Both the position numbers and the translations under genes were made by a program. From Alkalilacustris brevis (GTDB lineage Bacteria > Pseudomonadota > Alphaproteobacteria > Rhodobacterales > Rhodobacteraceae), in NCBI RefSeq assembly GCF_003350345.1, contig NZ_QNVJ01000095.1, forward strand, positions 1 to 43,783: DNA of 43,783 bases, in the 5' to 3' direction. Below, piece by piece: positions 15,367-23,191 of the stretch; positions within the stretch are counted from its first letter, which is position 1, and the number at the start of each line of letters is the position of its first letter. Under the pieces are notes generated by a model. The model was not told where the DNA came from, did no database searches, and saw only the letters and a list, made by a program, of their open reading frames with translations.

Positions 15367-17246
15367 GCTTTGCAAGACGTGTCGCAGCCCTGATCGATGC
15401 TTTCCGCCCCGCCGAGGGGCCGCCGCCGCAAACACTGGCGGCTTTCCTGCGCTGGGCGCTGCACGGGGCCTGGCCGGTGTTGTTTCTGGCCGCCGCGCTT
15501 TCGGCGCTGGCGGGCGGGCTCGAGGTGGTTTCGGCCTATATCCTGGGGCGTGTTGTCGATGCCGCCGCTGCCAGCGACCCGGCCACTTACATTGCCGAAA
15601 ACTGGCTTCTGCTGACGGCCTTTGCCGCGTTCTTCGTGCTGGTGCGCCCGCTTTCGTTCGGTCTGTTTTCACTGGCTAACAATGTGATGGTGGTGCCCAA
15701 TATCGCACCGCTGGCGCTTTCGCGGCTCAACCGCTGGACGATGGGCCAGTCGGTCACCTTCTTCGACAACGACTTCGCCGGACGCATCGCGCAAAAGCAG
15801 ATGCAGACCGCCCGCGCCATGGCCAATGTCACGTCCGAGGTGATCAACGCGGTTTCCTTTGCGCTGGCGTCGCTGCTGGGCTCGGTCATTCTGCTTTCGG
15901 CGATCGACGGGCGGCTCGCGCTGGTGCTGGCCGTCTGGCTGTTTGGCTATTTCGCCCTGATCCGCTTTTTCGTGCCGCGGGTGCGGGCGCGGTCCAAGGC
16001 GCGGGCCGGGGCGCGTGCGATGGTTTCGGGGCAGGTGGTGGACACGCTGACCAACATCAAGACGGTCAAACTGTTCGCCCATGCCGATCACGAGGATCGC
16101 GCCGCGCTCGATTCCATGAAGATCTACCGCAACCGCGCGATCGATTTCGGCTCGATCTCGGCGCTGTTTCGGTTTGCGCTGATGGTCACGGCTGGCATCC
16201 TGCCGGTGCTGTTGATTGGCGGCGCGCTCTGGGCCTGGAGCCTCGGACAGGCCACGCCGGGGGCCATTGCGGCGGCGGGTGCGGTCTCGATACGCATCTC
16301 GCAGATGACCGGCTGGATCAGCATGACCCTCATGGGCATCTACGCCAATATCGGCGAGATCGAGGACGGGATGCGCACCCTGACCCCGCCGCACACCCTG
16401 ACCGATGCGCCCGATGCCACCGAGATGCCCCGCGCCAGAGGCGAGATCGTGTTCGAGGATGCAGGCTTTGCCTACGGGCGCCGCTCGGGTGGGATCGAAC
16501 GGATCAACCTGCACATCGCGCCCGGCGAGAAGATCGGGATCGTCGGCGCCTCGGGCGCGGGCAAATCGACGCTGGTTGCGCTGCTGCTGCGGCTTTACGA
16601 TGTCGAGGCTGGGCGCGTGCTGGTCGACGGATACGATCTGCGCGAAGTCACGCAGGAAAGCCTGCGCCGGCAGATCGGCATGGTCACGCAGGAAACGGCG
16701 ATGTTCAATCGCTCGGCCTTTGACAACATCGTCTATGGCCGCCCCGATGCCAGCCGCGAAGAGGTCGAGGACGCCGCCCGTGCCGCCGAAGCGCACGAGT
16801 TCATCCTCGGCCTGCGCGACCATATGGGCCGGACCGGCTACGAGGCGCATCTGGGCGAACGTGGCGTGAAACTTTCGGGCGGGCAGCGGCAGCGCATTGC
16901 GCTTGCTCGGGCGTTTCTCAAGAACGCGCCCATTCTTGTGCTGGACGAGGCAACAAGCGCGCTCGATTCGGAGATCGAGGCGCAGGTTCAGGCCGCACTC
17001 CTGCGGCTGATGGAGGGCAAGACCGTGCTGGCAATCGCGCACCGGCTTTCAACCATCGCGCATATGGACCGCATCATCTTGCTGCATGAAGGGCGCATCG
17101 CCGAAGAGGGCGGCCATGAGGCGCTGCTCGAACTTGGCGGGCTTTACGCACGGTACTGGAACCGGCAGTCGGGCGGGTTCATCCGCACCGATGATGACGA
17201 AACCCGCGGCAACAGCCCCGGCGAAGGGGTGGAGGCGGCGCAATGA
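15363..17246 (+). CDS. ABC exporter half-transporter, second of a pair
   Basis: A 627-residue exporter subunit with transmembrane and ATPase domains. Walker A ASGAGKST (about residue 396), signature LSGGQRQRIALAR (about 503), Walker B ILVLDEATSALD and H-loop AIAHRLS are all intact. It resembles its upstream neighbour along its whole length, including the shared endings LYARFWARQSGGFIGTDD and LYARYWNRQSGGFIRTDD, so the pair arose by tandem duplication. Its start codon overlaps the previous stop, and its own stop overlaps the next start, so the genes are read as one coupled unit. Heterodimer formation is inferred from the coupling. Confidence 0.93.
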   Translation: MSFARRVAALIDAFRPAEGPPPQTLAAFLRWALHGAWPVLFLAAALSALAGGLEVVSAYILGRVVDAAAASDPATYIAENWLLLTAFAAFFVLVRPLSFGLFSLANNVMVVPNIAPLALSRLNRWTMGQSVTFFDNDFAGRIAQKQMQTARAMANVTSEVINAVSFALASLLGSVILLSAIDGRLALVLAVWLFGYFALIRFFVPRVRARSKARAGARAMVSGQVVDTLTNIKTVKLFAHADHEDRAALDSMKIYRNRAIDFGSISALFRFALMVTAGILPVLLIGGALWAWSLGQATPGAIAAAGAVSIRISQMTGWISMTLMGIYANIGEIEDGMRTLTPPHTLTDAPDATEMPRARGEIVFEDAGFAYGRRSGGIERINLHIAPGEKIGIVGASGAGKSTLVALLLRLYDVEAGRVLVDGYDLREVTQESLRRQIGMVTQETAMFNRSAFDNIVYGRPDASREEVEDAARAAEAHEFILGLRDHMGRTGYEAHLGERGVKLSGGQRQRIALARAFLKNAPILVLDEATSALDSEIEAQVQAALLRLMEGKTVLAIAHRLSTIAHMDRIILLHEGRIAEEGGHEALLELGGLYARYWNRQSGGFIRTDDDETRGNSPGEGVEAAQ

Positions 17247-18505
17247 GTGCGCCGGACACGCACCGTGATCCTGCGGAAGGCGTGCGGATCGCCCGGCTTG
17301 GGCACCGCGGCGACGGTATCGCGGCAGATGGAACGCTGGCCGCGCGAACCCTGCCGGGCGAAGTGGTGGCGGGTGCCTGCGAGAACGGCCGTATCGCCAG
17401 CCCGCGCATCCTTTACCCGTCACCCGACCGTGTGCGCCCGCCCTGCGTGCATTACCGCCAGTGTGGCGGTTGCGCGCTGCAACATGCCAGCGACGGGTTC
17501 GTCGCGCAGTGGAAGCAGGATATCGTGCGCAATGCGCTTGCCGCGCAGGGGCTTGAGGCGTCTTTCGGGCCGATGCACAGCTCGCCCCCGTGCAGCCGGC
17601 GCCGCGCCACGCTGACCGGACGGCGGCTCAAGCGGGGGCCGGTGGTGGGCTTTCATGCCCGTGCCTCGGACGTGGTCACACCCATCCCCGATTGCCTGCT
17701 CCTGCATCCTGACCTGATGGCGGTCTTGCCCGCGCTTGAAGGCATCACCGCCAGCGCGGCCTCGCGCAAGGGGGCGCTTTCGTTCACCGTGACCGCATCG
17801 GAGGCCGGCGTGGACCTGGCCATAACGGGCGGGCCTGTGCTGGACGGCGCGCTGCGCGCCCGGCTGGGCGCATTGTCCGCGCAGCACAGGCTGGCGCGGC
17901 TGTCCTGGGATGGTGAGGTGCTGCTTCAGCACGCACCGCCCTTTCAGCGTTTCGGCGCCGCCCGCGTCGTGCCGCCGCCCGGCGCCTTCCTGCAGGCCAC
18001 TGCCGAGGGCGAGGCTGCCCTGCTGGCCGCGGTCGAAGATGCCACGCCGGGCGCCCGCCGCATCGCCGACCTCTTCGCCGGTTGCGGCACCTTCGCCCTG
18101 CCGCTTGCCGCCCGCGCCGAGGTGCACGCAGTGGAGGGCGACGCGGCGATGACCGCGGCGCTAGATGCCGGATGGCGGCAGGCGCAAGGGCTGCGCCGCG
18201 TCACCACCGAGGCGCGCGACCTGTTTCGCCGACCGCTCACCGCGGGTGAGTTGGCGCGCTTTGACGCGGTTGTGATCGACCCGCCCCGCGCCGGGGCCGA
18301 GGCCCAGATCGCCGAACTTGCCCGCAGCACCGTGCCGGTGATCGCCTATGTTTCGTGCAACCCGGCCAGTTTTGCCCGCGATGCACGCGCTCTTGTCGCG
18401 GCAGGCTACAGGCTGGAATGGGTGCGCGTTGTCGATCAGTTCCGCTGGTCGCCGCATGTGGAGCTTGCAGCGCAGCTGGTGAGGCGTCATATCCCGCGCG
18501 AGTGA
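17243..18505 (+). CDS. RlmD/TrmA-family RNA (uracil-5) methyltransferase
   Basis: A 420-residue SAM-dependent methyltransferase. A short N-terminal TRAM-like segment precedes an iron-sulfur cluster motif with Cys68, Cys74 and Cys77 (CVHYRQCGGC) and Cys151 (PIPDCLLLH), the four-cysteine arrangement of RlmD-type enzymes. The SAM site is IADLFAGCGTFALPLA, VIDPPRAGAEAQ follows, and the catalytic cysteine is Cys372 in YVSCNPASFARD. The enzyme methylates C5 of a uridine in rRNA or tRNA; the exact site cannot be read from sequence. Its ATG overlaps the ABC gene's stop by 4 bases, an unexplained coupling between an exporter and an RNA-modifying enzyme. Confidence 0.9.
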   Translation: MSAPDTHRDPAEGVRIARLGHRGDGIAADGTLAARTLPGEVVAGACENGRIASPRILYPSPDRVRPPCVHYRQCGGCALQHASDGFVAQWKQDIVRNALAAQGLEASFGPMHSSPPCSRRRATLTGRRLKRGPVVGFHARASDVVTPIPDCLLLHPDLMAVLPALEGITASAASRKGALSFTVTASEAGVDLAITGGPVLDGALRARLGALSAQHRLARLSWDGEVLLQHAPPFQRFGAARVVPPPGAFLQATAEGEAALLAAVEDATPGARRIADLFAGCGTFALPLAARAEVHAVEGDAAMTAALDAGWRQAQGLRRVTTEARDLFRRPLTAGELARFDAVVIDPPRAGAEAQIAELARSTVPVIAYVSCNPASFARDARALVAAGYRLEWVRVVDQFRWSPHVELAAQLVRRHIPRE

Positions 18506-18522
18506 CTGCCACCGAGGACGAT

Positions 18523-19299
18523 ATGAGCCTGCGCAAGAATGTCGAGACCCTGATCGAAACGCCGCTGTTCCGGCGCACTATCATCGGCGTGATTCTGTTC
18601 AACGCCGTCATCCTGGGAATGGAAACCTCGCACAGCCTGATGGATGCGGCCGGGCCGCTCATCATCGGGCTGGACAGGCTTTGCCTGACGATTTTCGTCA
18701 TCGAGATCCTGCTCAAGCTGTTCGCGCAGCGGTTTGGCTTCTTCCGCTCGGGCTGGAACCTGTTTGATTTCGTGATTGTGGGGATTTCGCTTGTTCCGGG
18801 GGCAGGCGCCTTCACGGTGCTGCGGGCACTGCGCATCCTGCGTTTGTTGCGGGTGGTTTCGGTCACGCCCAGCCTGCGCCGCGTGGTCGAAGGCTTCCTG
18901 CGCGCGCTGCCGGGGATGGGCTCGGTCTTTCTGCTGATGGCGATGATCTTCTACATCGGGGCCGTCATGGCCACCAAGCTGTTCCAGGAAACCTTTCCCC
19001 AGTGGTTCGGCACCATCGGCGCCTCGGCCTATTCGCTCTTCCAGATCATGACGCTGGAAAGCTGGTCGATGGGAATTGTCCGTCCGGTCATGGAGGTTTA
19101 CCCCTACGCTTGGGCGTTCTTCGTGCCCTTCATCATGATGACCACTTTCGCAGTGGTGAACCTGCTGGTCGGTCTGATCGTGAACTCGATGCAAGACGCC
19201 CATCACGAGGAGGAAGGCGTCCGGACCGACGCCTACCGCGACGAAGTGCTGCGCCGCCTCGAAGCGATTGAGCAACGCCTCGAACAGCGCGACAGGTAA
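18523..19299 (+). CDS. Bacterial voltage-gated sodium channel (BacNav)
   Basis: A 258-residue single-domain six-helix channel that would assemble as a tetramer in the inner membrane. The S4 voltage sensor is clear: arginines every third residue at 101, 104, 107 and 110 (LRALRILRLLR). The pore helix and selectivity filter read TLESWSM at 177-183, the sodium filter of NavAb/NavMs, followed by GIVRPVMEVYPYAW. S6 is followed by a charged C-terminal coiled-coil tail (residues 230-258, heptad pattern in VLRRLEAIEQRLEQ). The ATG at 18523 has a GAGGA site 6 bases upstream; a GTG at 18502 would overlap the methyltransferase stop. Such channels have been linked to motility and pH or sodium balance in other bacteria. 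Confidence 0.93.
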   Translation: MSLRKNVETLIETPLFRRTIIGVILFNAVILGMETSHSLMDAAGPLIIGLDRLCLTIFVIEILLKLFAQRFGFFRSGWNLFDFVIVGISLVPGAGAFTVLRALRILRLLRVVSVTPSLRRVVEGFLRALPGMGSVFLLMAMIFYIGAVMATKLFQETFPQWFGTIGASAYSLFQIMTLESWSMGIVRPVMEVYPYAWAFFVPFIMMTTFAVVNLLVGLIVNSMQDAHHEEEGVRTDAYRDEVLRRLEAIEQRLEQRDR

Positions 19300-19393
19300 C
19301 ACCCGCGTGATTGCCCCGGAACGCGAGTTTTGTGCTAGGTGAGAAGCCCGGAAAGGCTGTATGATCGCACAAAACACTGAGCGAGGCAGGCAG

Positions 19394-19894
19394 ATGAAAC
19401 TGATTCGGGCACTTGTTCTCGGCGCCGTTGCGCTGGGGCTTGCTGCGTGTGGTGAACCGTCCAAGTTCCGCAGCTATGACGGGCCGGAAGTGACACGCAT
19501 CAATGTCTTCAAGGGCGAGCGGCTGATGCAGTTGATGCATCACGATCAGTTGCTGGCGAGCTATTACATTGATCTTGGCCGCACCCCCGAGGGGCAAAAG
19601 CAGCGCGAAGGTGATGGCCGCACCCCCGAGGGGATTTACCTCATCGACCGGCGCAATCCCAACAGCGCCTTTCACCTTTCGCTGGGCATCTCCTACCCCG
19701 AACCCTCGGACGAGCTGCGCGCAAAGGAAGCGGGCGACAAGCCGGGCGGCGACATCTTCATCCACGGACGCGGGCCGCGCTTCCAGAACCCTCCGCGCGA
19801 CTGGACCGAAGGCTGCATCGCCGTTACCGACCGCGAGATGGAAGACATCTACGCCATGGTGCAGGTCGGCACCCCGATCCTGATCCTGCCCTAG
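19394..19894 (+). CDS. L,D-transpeptidase-like lipoprotein (YkuD domain)
   Basis: A 166-residue envelope protein. The signal peptide ends in a lipobox, LAAC with Cys19, so it is probably lipid-anchored. The YkuD domain has the catalytic motif IHGRG (His124) and TEGCIAV (Cys141), and GDGRTPEGIYLI is the usual substrate-loop segment. Enzymes of this family crosslink peptidoglycan or attach proteins to it. The ATG at 19394 is chosen because it opens the signal peptide and has an AGGCAGG site. A 19-base sequence is repeated exactly inside the gene at 19576-19594 and 19615-19633, giving GRTPEG twice. Its stop codon shares a CTAG with the stop of the convergent CAP gene. Confidence 0.88.
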   Translation: MKLIRALVLGAVALGLAACGEPSKFRSYDGPEVTRINVFKGERLMQLMHHDQLLASYYIDLGRTPEGQKQREGDGRTPEGIYLIDRRNPNSAFHLSLGISYPEPSDELRAKEAGDKPGGDIFIHGRGPRFQNPPRDWTEGCIAVTDREMEDIYAMVQVGTPILILP

Positions 19895-20457
19895 AACCCC
19901 ACCAGATCGGGCCCGTCGCGGCGCGGCATCGGCCCGCGTTCATTCGGGTTCCCGGTGACAAGCACCCACCACAGCTTGCCATTGGGATCCTGATGGAAGT
20001 TGAAGCCCATATCGCGCGCCTCGGGGTCGAGCAGCACGCTGCGGGTTTCGCGATCCTGCATCCAGGCGGTGATGGTTTCCAGTTCCGTCTCGAAGGTTTC
20101 CGAGACCAGTTCACCCTTCATGGTGCCCGGATAACCCGCGCGCCGCACCCGCTCGACCGGCGAGGAACCGTCCGAGCCGAAATGCCACGGCCGCTGCTGG
20201 CGCGACATGTCGCGCGCATGGGTCGCGGCGGCCGCGTTGAGCTGCGCATTCAGCTCCAGCGGCTGCGCGCCGCTGCGTGCCCTGAGCGTGTTCACCGCAT
20301 CGAGCGCGCGGAACTGCACGCGTGGCAGATCGCCCTGGGAAATCCGGTAGACCCCTTGCACGGGGCGGCCATCGGGGCCCAGTTGCGGGCCGCCGATCGG
20401 ATCGCAGGCGGCAAGGGCGAAAAGGGCGGCGGTAAGAAGCGAAATCACACGAAGCAT
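19891..20457 (-). CDS. CAP-domain (SCP/PR1) lipoprotein
   Basis: A 188-residue protein. The signal peptide ends LAAC (Cys18), indicating a lipoprotein. The CAP fold is visible from VNTLRARSGAQPLELNAQLN through AAATHARDM (His80), WHFGSDGSSPVERVRRAGY (His92) and ending in a KLWWVLVTG strand. Bacterial CAP proteins are secreted, and their activity is mostly unknown. The ATG at 20457 begins the signal peptide; the frame extends upstream without coding features. It is convergent with the L,D-transpeptidase gene, and both stops use the same CTAG at 19891-19894. Confidence 0.88.
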   Translation of the reverse strand: MLRVISLLTAALFALAACDPIGGPQLGPDGRPVQGVYRISQGDLPRVQFRALDAVNTLRARSGAQPLELNAQLNAAAATHARDMSRQQRPWHFGSDGSSPVERVRRAGYPGTMKGELVSETFETELETITAWMQDRETRSVLLDPEARDMGFNFHQDPNGKLWWVLVTGNPNERGPMPRRDGPDLVGF

Positions 20458-20708
20458 GAGCGGGCACCTGTCATTATCCGGATGGCAGCGATAGCCGGTT
20501 ATGCCCGGATATTCAAACCCAACTCTGCGTGACCGATATTCATGGGCCCGACCTGCGGCGCAGATGCCATGAATCCCGGGTGGCACGCTCACATCTGCGG
20601 CAGTGCCTCCGCCATCCTCTTGCGGGCAGCAGGGCGCATCCCCATCATCACCTGATGACGTTTGCCACGGTTCTTCTGTCGCTCTTTCTGGTCAACGGAG
20701 GCTCAGAC

Positions 20709-20945
20709 ATGCGCGACGATCCCCCGCGTTTCGGCCCCGCCGGGCCGGACCCCTGCGGCACCGAGGCGCTTGTCCATCTTCTGGGTCAGCCCGCGCCCGA
20801 TGCGCGCGCGCTTGAAGAACTGGACGCTCCCGGGCGGGTGCGGGTCATCGCGCCGGGGCAGGCTGTTACCATGGACTACATCGCAACGCGGCTGAACATC
20901 GAGCTGGATGAAAACGGCCTGGTTGTGCGGTTGCGCTGTGGCTGA
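20709..20945 (+). CDS. Small I78-family peptidase-inhibitor-like protein
   Basis: A 78-residue protein carrying the I78 inhibitor pattern: PCGTEALVHLLGQPAP, then RVRVIAPGQAVTMDYIATRLNIELDENG and a final RLRCG, with two cysteines that could form the conserved disulphide. Members inhibit serine peptidases such as subtilisin-like enzymes. The start at 20709 follows a strong GGAGG 7 bases upstream. An in-frame ATG at 20655 would add an 18-residue hydrophobic lead (MTFATVLLSLFLV) and make the protein secreted, so the start decides its location. A small hairpin follows the stop. Confidence 0.8.
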   Translation: MRDDPPRFGPAGPDPCGTEALVHLLGQPAPDARALEELDAPGRVRVIAPGQAVTMDYIATRLNIELDENGLVVRLRCG

Positions 20946-20963
20946 AGCGGCATGCAGCCGCTT
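20945..20963 (+). terminator. Hairpin after the I78 gene
   Basis: Perfect 7-base arms AAGCGGC and GCCGCTT flank the loop ATGCA, starting at the last base of the stop codon. Only two T residues follow, so as an intrinsic terminator it is modest. It separates the inhibitor gene from the tRNA. Confidence 0.45.
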
Positions 20964-21002
20964 GACCCGCCGCGCGCGATAACTTACCTCTCTGCCAGCG
21001 TT

Positions 21003-21076
21003 GCGGGTATGGTGTAATGGTAGCGCCCCAGCCTTCCAAGCTGGTCGTGCGGGTTCGATTCCCGCTACCCGCTCCA
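21003..21076 (+). tRNA. tRNA-Gly (anticodon TCC)
   Basis: A complete cloverleaf: the acceptor stem GCGGGTA pairs with TACCCGC, the D-arm is GTGTAATGGTAGC, the anticodon stem CCAGC/GCTGG holds the loop CTTCCAA with anticodon TCC, and the T-arm is GCGGG-TTCGATT-CCCGC. The discriminator T and an encoded CCA finish the gene at 21076. It decodes glycine GGA/GGG codons. A dispersed repeat motif begins about 26 bases downstream. No integrated element is seen at this tRNA. Confidence 0.97.
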
Positions 21077-21101
21077 GATCCCACCTCTTCTTCCCGGCAC
21101 G

Positions 21102-21134
21102 CTCTTCTTGGTCGAAATATCCTCGCCGAAGGCA
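21102..21134 (+). repeat. Dispersed 3'-end motif, copy A
   Basis: Contains CTCTTCTTGG, then TCGAAATATCCTC and GCCGAAGGCA. It matches copy B (reverse strand, 29248-29281) over about 30 bases with two differences. It lies 26 bases after the tRNA-Gly gene and in the same direction. See also the copy at 39106-39128. Confidence 0.7.
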
Positions 21135-21282
21135 TCTGCCGGCTGCCACAGGCGCCGCGCTTGGCAACAATGCGCAGGCCCCCCGCCAGGGCCGTGGCCG
21201 GATACGACACCACACGCCTTGGGCAATGCTTGCTCCGCCGTGCACAAGCGCCTAAACGGGGGCCGTCAAGGGATCGGAGCGC

Positions 21283-23076
21283 ATGGCAGACAAGGCAGCC
21301 GAACAGGCCGACGAGCGGCCAAAATCGCGGCAGATCGGGGCACTGGCTTCGCTCTGGCCCTTCATGCGCCCTTATCGGAAGCTGATCACGGCCGCCCTGC
21401 TTGCGCTGATCGCCACCGCCACGGTATCGCTGGCGCTGCCTCTGGCGGTGCGCCGGGTGGTCGACGGGTTCGACCAAGGCGAGACGGAGCTTCTGAATTC
21501 GTACTTTCTGGCCGCGCTGGCCATTGCCGGGCTGCTCGCGCTGGGGACGGGGCTGCGCTATTACCTCGTCACCCGCCTGGGCGAACGTGTCGTGGCCGAC
21601 ATCCGCAAGGCCCTGTTCGACCGGATGATCGGCATGAGCCCCGCCTTCTACGAACGGATCATGACCGGCGAGGTGATTTCGCGCCTCACCACCGATACCA
21701 CCTTGATCCTGTCGGTGATCGGCTCGTCGGTGTCGATCGCGCTGCGCAACATCCTGCTGCTGGTGGGCGGGCTGGTGATGCTGGCGCTGACCAGCGCCAA
21801 GCTGACCGGTTTCGTGCTGCTTCTGGTGCCGCTGGTGATCGTCCCGATCATCCTTCTCGGACGGCGGCTGCGGCGGTTGAGCCGCGAGAACCAGGACTGG
21901 ATCGCCGCCAGTTCGGGCAGCGCATCCGAAACCCTGCTCGCCGCGCAAACTGTGCAGGCCTTCACCCATGAACGCGAAAGCCGTGCAGATTTCGCCCGTG
22001 TCACCGAAACCTCGTTCGATGTGGCGCGCCGGCGCATCCTGACCCGGGCGGTGATGACCGTCATTGTGATTCTGCTGGTCTTCAGCGGCATCGTCGGCGT
22101 GCTCTGGAGCGGCGCCAATGATGTGATGGCGGGCAACATGACGCCGGGCGAACTGGTGCAATTTGTCATCTATGCGGTGATCGTGGCCGGCTCGGTCGGG
22201 GCGCTGTCGGAAATCTGGGGCGAGCTGCAGCGCGCCGCCGGTGCGTCCGAGCGCCTGACCGAACTGCTCGGCGCCGCCGATGCCGTGTCGGACCCCGCCG
22301 CGCCGCTGCCCCTGCCCGCTCCGGTGCGCGGCGAGGTGGCCTTCGAGGATGTGCGCTTTCGCTATCCCGCGCGGCCCGAGTACCTGGCGCTCGATGGCGT
22401 CAGCTTCCGCGTGCGTCCGGGCGAGACGGTCGCGCTGGTCGGCCCGTCGGGCGCGGGCAAGACCACGATCATCCAGCTTTTGCAACGCTTCTACGACCCG
22501 GAGGCCGGGCGCATCACGCTTGACGGGATCGATCTGCGCGACATGGCGCGTAGTGATTTCCGCGCGGCGATGGCGCTTGTGCCACAAGACCCGGTGATCT
22601 TCGCGGCCTCTGCGCGCGAAAACATCCGCTTCGGCCGCACCGCCGCCACCGATGCCGAAATCGAGGCCGCCGCCCGTGCCGCCGCCGCGCATGAGTTCAT
22701 CGCCGCCCTGCCGCAGGGCTATGACACGCCGCTGGGCGAACGCGGCGTGCTGCTGTCGGGCGGGCAGAAACAGCGCATCGCCATCGCCCGCGCCATCCTG
22801 CGCGACGCGCCGGTGCTGCTGCTCGACGAGGCGACAAGCGCGCTCGATGCCGAAAGCGAACGCGCGGTGCAGCGCGCCGTCGATGCCATGGCGGCCGAAC
22901 GCACCACCCTGATCGTGGCGCACCGGCTGGCCACCGTGAAAAAGGCCGACCGCATCCTTGTCTTCGAGGCCGGGCGCATCGTGGCCGAGGGCACGCATGA
23001 CGAACTGGTCGCTCAGGACGGGCTTTATGCGCGGCTGGCACGGCTGCAATTTACCGACGGCATCGCTGCCGAATAA
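21283..23076 (+). CDS. ABC exporter, fused permease and ATPase
   Basis: A 597-residue exporter half, probably working as a homodimer. The six-helix domain spans about residues 25-325; the ATPase domain has Walker A PSGAGKTT (about 388), signature LSGGQKQRIAIAR (about 492), Walker B VLLLDEATSALD and H-loop IVAHRLATV. It resembles the MsbA/LmrA type that moves lipids or amphiphilic drugs. It differs clearly from the tandem pair at 13.5-17.2 kb (for example LSGGQKQ instead of LSGGQRQ and a lysine-threonine Walker A), so it is not part of that duplication. A CGGAG site precedes the ATG. It begins a rightward run after the tRNA. Confidence 0.92.
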   Translation: MADKAAEQADERPKSRQIGALASLWPFMRPYRKLITAALLALIATATVSLALPLAVRRVVDGFDQGETELLNSYFLAALAIAGLLALGTGLRYYLVTRLGERVVADIRKALFDRMIGMSPAFYERIMTGEVISRLTTDTTLILSVIGSSVSIALRNILLLVGGLVMLALTSAKLTGFVLLLVPLVIVPIILLGRRLRRLSRENQDWIAASSGSASETLLAAQTVQAFTHERESRADFARVTETSFDVARRRILTRAVMTVIVILLVFSGIVGVLWSGANDVMAGNMTPGELVQFVIYAVIVAGSVGALSEIWGELQRAAGASERLTELLGAADAVSDPAAPLPLPAPVRGEVAFEDVRFRYPARPEYLALDGVSFRVRPGETVALVGPSGAGKTTIIQLLQRFYDPEAGRITLDGIDLRDMARSDFRAAMALVPQDPVIFAASARENIRFGRTAATDAEIEAAARAAAAHEFIAALPQGYDTPLGERGVLLSGGQKQRIAIARAILRDAPVLLLDEATSALDAESERAVQRAVDAMAAERTTLIVAHRLATVKKADRILVFEAGRIVAEGTHDELVAQDGLYARLARLQFTDGIAAE

Positions 23077-23191
23077 TCGGCCCCGGCGGAAAGTTTCTTG
23101 CACCTGCGCGAGCGACTGTACATCCTGTGTCGATCAGAAGGGGAAGGCGCGGGGCAAACACGCGCCCCGCATCGGGAGGGGACCCGAAGGC

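Noticed and set aside
13288-15672. Very long leftward open frame continuing upstream of hslO, which would make a protein of over 1100 residues
   Set aside because: It is antisense to a clear ABC exporter gene. High GC in third positions keeps the opposite strand open, and the translation has no family motif outside the Hsp33 part.
20866-23103. A 745-residue leftward open frame
   Set aside because: It runs antisense through the tRNA and the ABC exporter, and has the same shadow-frame composition.
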